The notes beneath the pieces were generated by a model. The model was not told the origin of the DNA. It was given only the letters and a program-made list of their open reading frames with translations, and did not search any database. Positions 7,233-18,049 of a DNA stretch of 41,319 nt are shown piece after piece. Numbering within the stretch: position 1 is the stretch's first letter; each line of letters begins with the position of its first letter. This DNA is from Segatella paludivivens DSM 17968 = JCM 13650 (lineage in GTDB: Bacteria > Bacteroidota > Bacteroidia > Bacteroidales > Bacteroidaceae). Both the position numbers and the translations under genes were made by a program. The DNA is taken from assembly GCF_000373185.1 (NCBI RefSeq), contig NZ_KB890647.1:1-41319 (forward strand), written 5' to 3'.

Positions 7233-8168
7233 TTATTCCGGAATAAGAAAGTTTATCACTTCCTGCTCTACATTAATTTTGAATGGACCAACAGGTGTAT
7301 TCATCAATCGTCCGTCAACACCCACCATAGCTCTTTGAACGTCAAAGACTTCAATCTCTCGTGTTCGATATGGATGCACGCTCTTGTGATTAAGGAACTT
7401 ACCACGCAAGAATAAATATAATCCTTCCAATATCTGGGTCAACTCTGAATGATAGACTACTGATACATCAAGCATACCGTTATAAGGAACTGCATTAGGA
7501 GTCTGACCATAACCTGTAGAATTACCCACACAGACTGTCATCATCTTACGTTGCAATTCATCAGTGTTTATCTTCATGTGCATTTTGTATTCCAAACGCT
7601 GGAATATCATCATGGCAAAAGAAAACATGAAAGACACAGTACGTGATCCAAAGAAATGACGAGTCTTACGACGCAAGTTCATAATGGCAGCAATAAGTCC
7701 TATGTTAATACAATTCAGAAAATAGCGATGACATGCTTCACCACTTTTATTATAATATCGAATGCACCCAAGATCAATCTTGCGCACACGATGTTGCTTA
7801 ATCCATTTTATTGACTGATCATACTCACTTTCAGAGAATCCCCAGAAATGAGCAAAGTCATTCATCAAACCATTTGGGATAACGCCCAGTGAAATCTGAT
7901 CGCGCACATCTTTCTCTACATCCATCAAACAATTCACGGAATCATTCAGAGCAGAGTCACCACCAACAATAACGATAGTTTTATAACCATTATTGATCAT
8001 CATCTTCACAAGACGCTCGACACTCTTTGAGTTCTCACTCTGCACGAAATCATAATCAACATTATTGTCGTGCAATGCCTTCTCTATCTTTTCCCATCGC
8101 TTAGATGGATTTGAAAGCCCTTCATGCTTTGGGCAATAAAGCACTCCCCAACGGTTTTCTGTCATCAT
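7233..8168 (-). CDS. Diacylglycerol kinase-family (YegS/BmrU-like) lipid kinase domain protein
   Basis: The 311-aa product has the DAGK catalytic-domain pattern. An N-terminal Rossmann-like part holds KTIVIVGGDSALND (63-76), then GVIPNGLMNDFAHFWG, and a C-terminal beta domain holds VCVGNSTGYGQTPNA and MVGVDGRL. These enzymes phosphorylate diacylglycerol, sphingoid or related lipids at the membrane face. The usual GGDGT loop reads GGDSA here, so activity or substrate may differ. The start overlaps the miaA stop by 4 nt (ATGA), so it is translationally coupled to miaA. Confidence 0.8.
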   Translation of the reverse strand: MMTENRWGVLYCPKHEGLSNPSKRWEKIEKALHDNNVDYDFVQSENSKSVERLVKMMINNGYKTIVIVGGDSALNDSVNCLMDVEKDVRDQISLGVIPNGLMNDFAHFWGFSESEYDQSIKWIKQHRVRKIDLGCIRYYNKSGEACHRYFLNCINIGLIAAIMNLRRKTRHFFGSRTVSFMFSFAMMIFQRLEYKMHMKINTDELQRKMMTVCVGNSTGYGQTPNAVPYNGMLDVSVVYHSELTQILEGLYLFLRGKFLNHKSVHPYRTREIEVFDVQRAMVGVDGRLMNTPVGPFKINVEQEVINFLIPE

Positions 8169-9091
8169 AAATTCATTATTTTCTTTATCTTATTAATTTT
8201 CTCGTCCATAGGCAAAAGGGCATCAATCCAATTAATGCCAAATCCCCTTCGCTCCATACCGCGAAACCATGTCATCTGTCGTTTAGCAAACTGATGAATT
8301 GCGATTTCCAAGCCATGCAACATTTCGTCATAACTAGTCTTACCTATTACATATTCTGTGATATACTTATATTCCAAACCATAATAAATAAGGTTTTCAG
8401 CAGGGACTCCACTTGCAAGAATACTTTTTATTTCATCAACCATACCTTCATCCAGACGCTTTACAAGTCTGTCTGATATTTTGGCACGACGCACTTCACG
8501 GTCTATATTAACACCTATAATCACAGAATCTATAGGCGGACAAGCTCTTTTAGGCATCGGGTTATCAAGATTATAAGTCTCTATCTCTATTGCCCTTATA
8601 GCCCTTTGACAAGAATCTACATCCGTCTTATTATGCATTACGCTATGATTTTGATTCTTCAAGTCACTCAACATCAAGGTAAGTTCATCAAGAGACTTAC
8701 CCGAAAGACTTTTACGTAATTCCTCATTCTGTGGAACAGGTGACAAGCTGTATCCCTTTAATACCGATTCTATATAAAGTCCTGTGCCACCACATAAAAT
8801 AGGTGTCACTCCCCTACCAGTTATGTCATTATAGGCACACATAAAATCTTCCTGATATCTGAATAAATTATATTTGCTACCAGGTTCACATATATCTATA
8901 AGATGGTAAGGAATGTGGCGACCATTCACAACATAGTCATCCAAATCCTTTCCTGTGCCTATATCCATACCTTTATATACCTGTCTGCTATCAGCACTTA
9001 TAATTTCGGCATCAAGGTCAAAAGCAAGAGCTGCGGCAAGACTTGTCTTTCCACTTGCAGTAGGTCCTAGAATGGTAATCATTTTGTTCAT
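8165..9091 (-). CDS. miaA: tRNA dimethylallyltransferase MiaA
   Basis: The 308-aa product is the normal length for MiaA, which transfers the isopentenyl group from DMAPP to A37 of tRNAs reading UNN codons. Visible motifs are the P-loop GPTASGKT (9-16), the substrate loop DSRQVYKGMDIGTGK, GGTGLY, and the C-terminal KRQMTWFRG. It is the first gene of a two-gene unit with the lipid kinase-like gene. A -7 box ends only a few bases before the ATG, so the transcript may have almost no leader. Confidence 0.97.
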   Translation of the reverse strand: MNKMITILGPTASGKTSLAAALAFDLDAEIISADSRQVYKGMDIGTGKDLDDYVVNGRHIPYHLIDICEPGSKYNLFRYQEDFMCAYNDITGRGVTPILCGGTGLYIESVLKGYSLSPVPQNEELRKSLSGKSLDELTLMLSDLKNQNHSVMHNKTDVDSCQRAIRAIEIETYNLDNPMPKRACPPIDSVIIGVNIDREVRRAKISDRLVKRLDEGMVDEIKSILASGVPAENLIYYGLEYKYITEYVIGKTSYDEMLHGLEIAIHQFAKRQMTWFRGMERRGFGINWIDALLPMDEKINKIKKIMNL

Positions 9092-9095
9092 GGTA

Positions 9096-9126
9096 CAAAA
9101 TTATAAAAAAAAAGCCGTTCAGCAAT
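9096..9126 (-). promoter_or_regulatory. miaA promoter overlapping the gapA terminator
   Basis: Minus-strand TAATTTTG (9096-9103) fits the -7 box, and ATTG (9123-9126, consensus TTTG) lies 19 nt upstream inside the loop of the gapA terminator. The ATG begins only 4 nt after the -7 box, predicting a leaderless or near-leaderless mRNA. Confidence 0.5.
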
Positions 9127-9136
9127 GCTGAACGGC
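9105..9136 (-). terminator. gapA terminator
   Basis: A perfect 10-bp stem, GCCGTTCAGC (9114-9123) with GCTGAACGGC (9127-9136), is followed on the minus strand by nine T (complement of 9105-9113), 34 nt after the gapA stop. Confidence 0.93.
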
Positions 9137-9170
9137 AGTAATTTTATTTTTGGATAGGATTAACCGAGAA

Positions 9171-10492
<1,322 letters not shown>

Positions 10493-10924
10493 ATGGGTAA
10501 ATTCATCAGTGAATTTAAAGTGTTTGCCGTAAAAGGCAATGCTGTAGACATGGCTATCGGTATCATCATCGGCGCCGCTTTCGGCAAAATAGTAAGTAGT
10601 ATTGTAGATGACATCATAATGCCTCCTATTGGTTGGCTAATCAAAGGAGTAAACTTCTCTGACTTAAAATTCAAATTGCCTTCTGTATACATTCCTGGAA
10701 TGGAAAAGATTCCTTCTGTAACAATAAACTATGGGCATTTTCTACAAGCTCTGCTTAACTTCATCATTGTCGCATTCTGCGTATTTTTGATCGTAAAGAC
10801 CATAAACAGGATCACTAATAACAATAAAGACAAGAAGCCAGCAGCTCCTTCAAAAGAAGAACAATTGCTATCAGAAATACGTGATCTATTGAAAGAAAAG
10901 CAGAATACTGACAAAAATAATTGA
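10493..10924 (+). CDS. mscL: Large-conductance mechanosensitive channel MscL
   Basis: The 143-aa product is a homopentameric inner-membrane channel that opens under hypo-osmotic stress. The start [20 protein letters not shown] gives the N-terminal amphipathic helix and the start of TM1 (to about 45, [22 protein letters not shown]). TM2 lies near 80-103 ([15 protein letters not shown]). The C-terminal helix is charged ([16 protein letters not shown]). Length is normal for the family. A beta-barrel gene follows 40 nt downstream on the same strand. Confidence 0.97.
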   Translation: MGKFISEFKVFAVKGNAVDMAIGIIIGAAFGKIVSSIVDDIIMPPIGWLIKGVNFSDLKFKLPSVYIPGMEKIPSVTINYGHFLQALLNFIIVAFCVFLIVKTINRITNNNKDKKPAAPSKEEQLLSEIRDLLKEKQNTDKNN

Positions 10925-10964
10925 AAACTATGACTAACGTTATGAGACTATAACAAACAACCGA

Positions 10965-11618
10965 ATGAAAAAAGTAATTATTGCATTATTGATGATAATG
11001 GCAACATCAGACATGAACTCACAGACCAAATTCAGTGTTGAAGCAGGACCACAGTATTCTCCAAATTTTTCATGGCGTATAGGTGGTAATGCGGACATTC
11101 CTATATCAAGCAGACTATCTGTTGTGCCAGGATTATATTTATCAAACAGGCATAGAGTGACAAAAGAAAATTACAGTTATGAAGAGGATGGAACACAATA
11201 TACAAATTCCAAGGAGTCTTTTTTTCATGCAAATTACATCACTTTACCATTACGACTAGGCATAAGGATTGGCAGACTAAATGTTATTAATAGCAAATGG
11301 CAAATTCTTGTAGGCCCTTATATCGCTTACGGAACTAACGGAAATGGAACTATGACAGAAATAGAGAATGGCATTAGGCGTCAGACAAAGTATAGTCCGT
11401 TTGAAAATAACGGTATGTCTACAAGCCGTTGGGATTACGGATTTGATTCAGAATTACAATACACTTACAAAAACAAGATCAAACTTGGAGCTTTTGTGGA
11501 AAGCGGTTTCAAGAAATTGTATCAGTCTGACAACGATTTTGGAAAGGTCCTTGATGAACTTTTTAAAATAAATACGGTTAATATCTCTGCCGGAATTATT
11601 GTAGGATATCAATTCTAA
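10965..11618 (+). CDS. Outer-membrane beta-barrel protein (PorT-like fold)
   Basis: The 217-aa product has a signal peptide (MKKVIIALLMIMATSDMNSQ, cleavage near residue 20). Alternating hydrophobic/polar strands follow throughout, ending in an aromatic-terminal strand (ISAGIIVGYQF), the usual mark of a beta-barrel. Bacteroidetes genomes hold many such small barrels whose roles are not defined; I cannot assign a substrate. It is 40 nt after mscL and may share its transcript. It ends at a bidirectional terminator facing guaA. Confidence 0.75.
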   Translation: MKKVIIALLMIMATSDMNSQTKFSVEAGPQYSPNFSWRIGGNADIPISSRLSVVPGLYLSNRHRVTKENYSYEEDGTQYTNSKESFFHANYITLPLRLGIRIGRLNVINSKWQILVGPYIAYGTNGNGTMTEIENGIRRQTKYSPFENNGMSTSRWDYGFDSELQYTYKNKIKLGAFVESGFKKLYQSDNDFGKVLDELFKINTVNISAGIIVGYQF

Positions 11619-11636
11619 TAAAACATATAAATAAAC

Positions 11637-11671
11637 AAAATGACCTCAACCAAAGAATTGAGGTCATTTTT
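11637..11671. terminator. Bidirectional terminator between the beta-barrel gene and guaA
   Basis: The stem TGACCTCAA (11641-11649) with TTGAGGTCA (11658-11666) is flanked by A residues on the left and five T on the right. It can therefore end transcription from both convergent genes. Confidence 0.88.
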
Positions 11672-11686
11672 ATTTATAACGGAATT

Positions 11687-13231
11687 TTATTCCCATTCTA
11701 TTGTAGATGGTGGTTTTGAAGAGATGTCATAGCATACTCTGTTCACACCCTTGACTTTATTAATTATCTCATTTGACACTTTAGCCATGAAATCATAAGG
11801 AAGGTGAGCCCAATCTGCTGTCATTGCATCCATACTAGTAACTGCACGCAATGCTACAGGATGCTCGTATGTTCGCTCATCACCCATAACTCCTACGCTA
11901 CGGATAGTAGAGAGAAGAACTGTTCCTGCCTGCCAAACTTTATTATATAAAGAGTCTCCGTCTTCACATACATAGTTGTGCATTTCCTCAATATATATAT
12001 CATCAGCATCCTGAAGAATACGCACTTTCTCACGCGTAATATCACCGAGGATACGAACTGCAAGTCCAGGTCCAGGGAAAGGATGACGATTGATTAAGCG
12101 CTCTGGCATCTGCAACTGGCGACCAACTCTACGAACTTCATCCTTAAACAACCATTGCAATGGCTCACAAAGTTGAAGTTTCATTTCTTTAGGAAGTCCG
12201 CCTACATTATGATGACTCTTGATAACCATACCAGTAATGCTTAGACTCTCTATACGGTCTGGGTATATTGTACCCTGTGCCAACCATTTAGCGTCAACAA
12301 TTTTTTTAGCTTCAGCATTAAATACCTCAACGAAGTCACGTCCTATAATCTTGCGCTTTGTTTCTGGATCAGAAACGCCTTCAAGATCTTTAAAGAACTT
12401 CTCGCTCGCATCAACACCAATTACATTCAAACCAAGTCCACTATATGCTTCCATAACCTTAGCAAACTCGTTCTTACGAAGCATACCATGATCAACGAAT
12501 ATACAAGTAAGGTTTTTGCCTATAGCCTTATTGAGCAATGTAGCGCAAACAGAAGAGTCTACACCGCCTGAAAGACCAAGAATAACACGATCATTGCCTA
12601 ATTGTGCTTTCAGTTCCTCAACAGTACTTTCAACAAATGAAGCTGGACTCCATTCCTGCTTACTCTTACAAATATCAACAACGAAATTTTTCAGCAACTG
12701 TGTGCCCTGAGTAGAATGGAATACTTCCGGATGAAACTGTACACACCATACACGTTTCTCCTCATTAGCAAAAGCTGCATATTTCACGTCGGCTGTAGAA
12801 CCTGTGATATGAAAGCCTTCAGGAATAGCGGTGATCGTATCACCATGGCTCATCCAAACCTGTGAACCTTTCTTGAAATCCTTGAAAATAGGAGTTTCCA
12901 AGTCTATTGTCTCAAGATTTGCACGACCGTACTCACGGGTACCGGTCTGCTCAACCTTTCCACCATTGGCAAATGAGATGAACTGAGCACCATAGCATAT
13001 ACCCAAAACAGGATACTTGCCTATAAATTGGCTCAAATCAGCCGTAAACGCCTCCTTATCATGAACAGAATAAGGACTTCCACTAAGAATTACACCAATG
13101 ATGTTTGGATCATTCTTTGGGAATTTGTTGTAAGGTAAGATTTCGCAGAAGGTGTCCAATTCACGTACACGACGACCAATAAGTTGTGTTGTCTGTGAAC
13201 CGAAGTCAAGAATAATAATCTTCTGTTGCAT
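11687..13231 (-). CDS. guaA: GMP synthase (glutamine-hydrolysing)
   Basis: The 514-aa product has three domains in order. A class I glutamine amidotransferase (about 1-190) carries C79 in GICYGAQ and H167/E169 in QFHPE. An ATP-pyrophosphatase carries the P-loop SGGVDSS at 221-227. The C-terminal dimerisation domain ends in the conserved [13 protein letters not shown]. It converts XMP to GMP with glutamine and ATP. It begins 30 nt after the MurU-like gene and no separate promoter is visible in that gap, so cotranscription is likely. Confidence 0.98.
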   Translation of the reverse strand: MQQKIIILDFGSQTTQLIGRRVRELDTFCEILPYNKFPKNDPNIIGVILSGSPYSVHDKEAFTADLSQFIGKYPVLGICYGAQFISFANGGKVEQTGTREYGRANLETIDLETPIFKDFKKGSQVWMSHGDTITAIPEGFHITGSTADVKYAAFANEEKRVWCVQFHPEVFHSTQGTQLLKNFVVDICKSKQEWSPASFVESTVEELKAQLGNDRVILGLSGGVDSSVCATLLNKAIGKNLTCIFVDHGMLRKNEFAKVMEAYSGLGLNVIGVDASEKFFKDLEGVSDPETKRKIIGRDFVEVFNAEAKKIVDAKWLAQGTIYPDRIESLSITGMVIKSHHNVGGLPKEMKLQLCEPLQWLFKDEVRRVGRQLQMPERLINRHPFPGPGLAVRILGDITREKVRILQDADDIYIEEMHNYVCEDGDSLYNKVWQAGTVLLSTIRSVGVMGDERTYEHPVALRAVTSMDAMTADWAHLPYDFMAKVSNEIINKVKGVNRVCYDISSKPPSTIEWE

Positions 13232-13261
13232 ATTAATTGTTTGATTAAATATATAGTTTCT

Positions 13262-14053
13262 TTATTGATTCAATTCCTCAAGAAAAGTTTCCGCATTATC
13301 AATCGTATCGAGTTTTCCGACATCCATCAGTTTCAGGTCATCTTTCACGTATCCCTTAATAGCTATCTTATCGCAGTTTTGCAGATAAAAATCCATGATA
13401 GGGAACTTTTCTGGATAATCAGACATGAATGGGAACAGTTGAGGAGAGAAAGAATGTATACCCGAAAAAGCATACATATTATAATTTTCACGAAGCTTAT
13501 CTACCGTAGAAGATATAACTTCTGCATAAGGACTCTTAATCTCACCGGTTTCGATATTAACCCAACCGACAAGAAGCATGTCATCATTAAACATCAGATA
13601 CCTCTTTGTCTTTCGCCAGCTAACAAGCAATACTGCCCCAGCCTGACGATGCGGAACTCCACAAGACTTACACATGACACGACGATCTACACTATAAAAT
13701 TTCTTTAAATCTACATTACTCAAGATGTCTACATTGTGTATGAGTATCTGATCATTTGGATTAAATAAAGGTATGGCTTTCTTTATACCACCACCGGTTT
13801 CAAGCAATCCTGAAGTTTCATCACTGATTTTTATATCAAGTCCGAAATTATCATTCTCCTTTAAATAATCTATTATCTGACTTGCAAAATGATGTACATT
13901 AATTATTATTGAATTGAATCCGGCATCTTTCAATCGAAAGATTACGCGTTTGAGCAGCGGCTCTCCTCCAACTCTTACCAACGCCTTTGGCATACTATCG
14001 GTAAGAGGTTTTAGGCGAGTACCCAATCCTGCTGCGAAAATCATTGCTTGCAT
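13262..14053 (-). CDS. Sugar-phosphate nucleotidyltransferase (MurU-like)
   Basis: The product is about 263 aa with the nucleotidyltransferase signature MIFAAGLGTRLKPLT, then MPKALV and the Mg-binding region IHNVDILSN. It lacks a C-terminal acyltransferase domain. The best fit is MurU/mannose-1-phosphate guanylyltransferase-like enzymes that join a sugar-1-phosphate to UTP or GTP. An AmgK-like kinase lies just upstream, so recycling of MurNAc to UDP-MurNAc is a reasonable inference. The open frame extends to 14104, but a -33/-7 promoter overlaps that extension. The real start must be ATG 14053 or 14056, giving MQAMIFAAG as in relatives. Confidence 0.85.
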   Translation of the reverse strand: MQAMIFAAGLGTRLKPLTDSMPKALVRVGGEPLLKRVIFRLKDAGFNSIIINVHHFASQIIDYLKENDNFGLDIKISDETSGLLETGGGIKKAIPLFNPNDQILIHNVDILSNVDLKKFYSVDRRVMCKSCGVPHRQAGAVLLVSWRKTKRYLMFNDDMLLVGWVNIETGEIKSPYAEVISSTVDKLRENYNMYAFSGIHSFSPQLFPFMSDYPEKFPIMDFYLQNCDKIAIKGYVKDDLKLMDVGKLDTIDNAETFLEELNQ

Positions 14054-14074
14054 CATTTTCTTTTTTAATGCGTG

Positions 14075-14105
14075 CAAATATAACCATTTTTCACGAGATG
14101 ACAAA
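14075..14105 (-). promoter_or_regulatory. Promoter of the MurU-like gene / guaA
   Basis: Minus-strand TATATTTG (14075-14082) and TTTG (14102-14105) are exactly 19 nt apart, matching the Bacteroidetes consensus. The start point would be near 14069, with a leader of about 15 nt before the ATG at 14053-14056. Confidence 0.75.
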
Positions 14106-14156
14106 ATTTATTGTAGAGTAATTGATTTTATCCCTACCACTACATCATTCGGCAAT

Positions 14157-14262
14157 ATGCGTAAGAACTCTATTCTTTTATAAACAGCGTTATGTCTATA
14201 TACGATAATCAGTATATCCGCCATATTATGTAAGGATATACTGATTATTATCATTTACGCAT
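14157..14262. repeat. Compound inverted-repeat element
   Basis: A 15-bp perfect stem, ATAATCAGTATATCC (14205-14219) with GGATATACTGATTAT (14234-14248), sits inside an outer inverted pair ATGCGTAA (14157-14164) and TTACGCAT (14255-14262). A further pair AACTCT (14166-14171) and AGAGTT (14266-14271) crosses the outer one. There is no T-run on either side, so it is not a standard terminator. It could be a structured RNA in the 3' region of the upstream gene or a small miniature-transposon remnant. Confidence 0.5.
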
Positions 14263-14359
14263 ACAAGAGTTTTTCCTTTTGGAAAATAATTCTGTATACA
14301 TTGTTTTAAATATGAAAATGTTGAATCAAGAATAATAAATATAGTGAGCAGACTTCTCT

Positions 14360-15901
14360 TTACTTTTTCTGTAATATCTGCTGTATATTCTGTTCACGAT
14401 GATTCACATGTACTTCTATTCCAAATTTCTCATGAATATGCTCTGCTAGATGCTGTGCACTATATACAGATCTATGCTGACCACCTGTACAACCAAAAGA
14501 AAACATCAAGTTAGTGAATCCACGCTGAATATATCTCATGACATGATGATCAGCGAGTTTATACACTTCATCAAGGAACGTCAATATCTCACCATCATCT
14601 TCAAGGAATCGAATAACGGGTTCATCAAGTCCGGTAAGTTTCTTATATGGTTCGTAACGACCTGGATTATGAGTACTACGGCAATCAAACACGTAACCTC
14701 CACCGTTTCCAGAAGGATCATCAGGGATTCCCTTTCTAAATGAGAAGCTATTCACATTTACAACCAAAGGTCCTTTATCGTCATAACTTGAGAATGTTGC
14801 AGGACCGTCTTGCGAATGTGCCACATAAACGTTACTGTCTGTTATCTTATATCCATCAGCTCTGTTGTGTGCAGGCTCTTCAATATGTGAGAACTGTGGC
14901 ATTTCAGTAAGTTTCTTCAACATATCCATCATATATGGATAAGGGAATATATTGGGATTAAGCTTTAGAAGTTCACGCAGATTATCCATTGCTGGAGGTA
15001 TTGAATCCAGAAAATGCTTTTTACGTTCAAAATATCCTCTGAAACCATACGCTCCTAAAACCTGAAGAGTACGAAACAAAACAAACAAGCTCAATCTATC
15101 AACGAAATGACGTTCAGAAGGAACCTCTGTGTAATTTTTCAACGAATCATAATATTCATAGACAAGTTTACGACGAAGTTTGAACGAATACTTTGCTGAA
15201 GCCTGCCATAAGAAAGAAGCGACATCGTAATAATAAGGCCCCTTTCGTCCTCCTTGAAAGTCAATAAAGTATGGATTATCATTTTCATCTAGCATTATAT
15301 TGCGCGCCTGAAAATCACGATAAAGAAAACTGTCACAATCTTCAGAAGTCAAATCTTTGGCAAACATTCTAAAATTAGCTTCAAGTTTAAGCTCATGAAA
15401 GTCTAGTCCTGTAGCTTTAAGAAAACAATACTTGAAATAGTTTAAATCAAAGAGTACGCCTTCTTTGTCAAATTCAGGTTGTGGATAGCAATTAGCCCAA
15501 TCCAGTTCGCGTGCGCCTTCAATCTGAATCTTAGGCAATTCCCTAATAGTCTTTACCAACAGTTGCTGTTCTTTCTGATTATATCTTCCGTCAGCTTCTC
15601 TTCCGCCATTTATTGCATCAAATAAAGATGAATTTCCCAGATCGGTCTGTAAATAGCGCAACTCATCATTGCTAACAGCCAAAACTTTTGGTACAGGAAG
15701 TTTTCTCATTGAGAAATGATTATCCAAATATATAAAAGCATGGTTCTCATCTCTACTCGTACCAACAACGCCGATAATAGTTCCCCCATCCTTATCCACA
15801 AAACGATAATACTGTCTGTTGCTTCCAGCTCCAGGAAGCTTTTCTATATTTACAGGTTCTTCTCCTTTATAATCAACATATAATTTCGTTAACTTTTGCA
15901 T
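14360..15901 (-). CDS. Fusion: sugar kinase (AmgK-like phosphotransferase) + RapZ C-terminal domain
   Basis: The product is 513 aa. Residues about 15-330 form an aminoglycoside-phosphotransferase-fold kinase: GSNRQYYRF nucleotide loop, YRDFQARN (194-201, catalytic D196 and N201) and YFIDFQG with metal-binding D214. The pattern resembles AmgK, the anomeric MurNAc/GlcNAc kinase, although its usual HRDFH reads YRDFQ. Residues about 375-513 match the C-terminal domain of RapZ, with DCRSTHNPG, LTGLDEPV and GCTGGQHRS (470-478). In E. coli RapZ this domain binds GlcN6P and small RNAs; RapZ's own N-terminal P-loop domain is absent. With the MurU-like gene downstream it probably works in cell-wall sugar recycling. 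A 39-nt gap separates it from the upstream small membrane gene. Confidence 0.85.
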   Translation of the reverse strand: MQKLTKLYVDYKGEEPVNIEKLPGAGSNRQYYRFVDKDGGTIIGVVGTSRDENHAFIYLDNHFSMRKLPVPKVLAVSNDELRYLQTDLGNSSLFDAINGGREADGRYNQKEQQLLVKTIRELPKIQIEGARELDWANCYPQPEFDKEGVLFDLNYFKYCFLKATGLDFHELKLEANFRMFAKDLTSEDCDSFLYRDFQARNIMLDENDNPYFIDFQGGRKGPYYYDVASFLWQASAKYSFKLRRKLVYEYYDSLKNYTEVPSERHFVDRLSLFVLFRTLQVLGAYGFRGYFERKKHFLDSIPPAMDNLRELLKLNPNIFPYPYMMDMLKKLTEMPQFSHIEEPAHNRADGYKITDSNVYVAHSQDGPATFSSYDDKGPLVVNVNSFSFRKGIPDDPSGNGGGYVFDCRSTHNPGRYEPYKKLTGLDEPVIRFLEDDGEILTFLDEVYKLADHHVMRYIQRGFTNLMFSFGCTGGQHRSVYSAQHLAEHIHEKFGIEVHVNHREQNIQQILQKK

Positions 15902-15940
15902 AAGTGATATTTTGTTTATTCATCTACATGTACAAGAACA

Positions 15941-16114
15941 TCAGTCTTTATCTTTGTTCTTGCGTTTTTCCTCCCACTGTCCTAACAAATTGTCTATTAG
16001 CAACAATATCATAAATATACCTAAGGACATAAAGAATGACCTTGTTAATATTATAAGCAGAAAGGCAACAAGTGCCATAACAGCCCATCGCTTCCAATTG
16101 ATATTCATTTTCAT
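15941..16114 (-). CDS. Small membrane protein, unknown function
   Basis: The product is about 57 aa, with a basic start (MKMNINWKRW), two hydrophobic segments (about 10-24 and 26-41), and a charged tail (WEEKRKNKDKD). This looks like a two-helix hairpin in the inner membrane with both ends in the cytoplasm. I recognise no family. The frame could start at 16150, but a -7 box (16119-16126) overlaps that extension, so I use the ATG at 16112-16114. It lies 39 nt upstream of the kinase-RapZ gene and may lead that operon. Confidence 0.6.
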   Translation of the reverse strand: MKMNINWKRWAVMALVAFLLIILTRSFFMSLGIFMILLLIDNLLGQWEEKRKNKDKD

Positions 16115-16118
16115 TCTG

Positions 16119-16126
16119 CAAAGATA
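16119..16126 (-). promoter_or_regulatory. -7 box directly before the small membrane gene
   Basis: Minus-strand TATCTTTG matches TAnnTTTG; the ATG follows after 4 nt, so transcription would begin at or next to the start codon. No TTTG is found at the expected -33 position. Confidence 0.5.
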
Positions 16127-16127
16127 C

Positions 16128-16163
16128 AAAAAAAAATCGGATGTCATCACGACAACCGATTTT
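16128..16163 (-). terminator. Terminator ending the candidate small RNA
   Basis: The hairpin ATCGG/CCGAT with an inner TGTC/GACA stem is followed on the minus strand by nine T (complement of 16128-16136). The outer pairs continue as A-T pairs to 16133 and 16163. Confidence 0.7.
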
Positions 16164-16252
16164 CAAAAACAAACTACTTAAAAACTAATCTACTAAAACA
16201 AATCAAAAAAATATCTTTTTCGGATTTAATCCGATACTTTTTTATCTTAACT
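16128..16252 (-). ncRNA. Candidate small RNA
   Basis: A consensus promoter (16257-16287, minus) points into about 125 nt with no open frame of note. The segment contains a perfect 15-base palindrome TCGGATTTAATCCGA (16220-16234). It ends in a two-step hairpin (ATCGG 16136-16140 with CCGAT 16156-16160; inner TGTC 16142-16145 with GACA 16151-16154) followed on the minus strand by nine T. Promoter, structured body and terminator together suggest a stand-alone small RNA, or a leader that is attenuated before the small membrane gene. No Rfam family is recognised by eye. Confidence 0.35.
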
Positions 16253-16256
16253 ATTG

Positions 16257-16287
16257 CAAAGATATAGTTTTTTCCAATACATTCAAA
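16257..16287 (-). promoter_or_regulatory. Promoter pointing into the 16.1-16.25 kb intergenic region
   Basis: Minus-strand TATCTTTG (16257-16264) and TTTG (16284-16287) are separated by exactly 19 nt, an ideal Bacteroidetes promoter. No coding start follows before the hairpin terminator at 16128-16163. Confidence 0.65.
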
Positions 16288-16326
16288 AGGTTTGTGGCTT
16301 TTTTTTATAATTATTAGCAAATAAAT

Positions 16327-16364
16327 AAAAAAAAGGAGCGTAATCTTATGATTAGCCCCTTTTT
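16327..16364 (-). terminator. Terminator of the groES-groEL operon
   Basis: The near-perfect hairpin AAAAGGAGCGTAATC (16331-16345) with GATTAGCCCCTTTT (16350-16363) is preceded on the plus strand by a run of A (T-run on the minus strand) and followed by T. It lies 27 nt past the groEL stop. Confidence 0.85.
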
Positions 16365-16390
16365 ATGTTATATTCAGTTTACAAATTTCA

Positions 16391-18031
<1,641 letters not shown>

Positions 18032-18049
18032 TTAAAATTACACATTAAA

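Noticed and set aside
7233..7246. 14-bp palindrome TTATTCCGGAATAA
   Set aside because: It lies at the very end of the lipid kinase-like gene and is too short and isolated to claim an operator or terminator.
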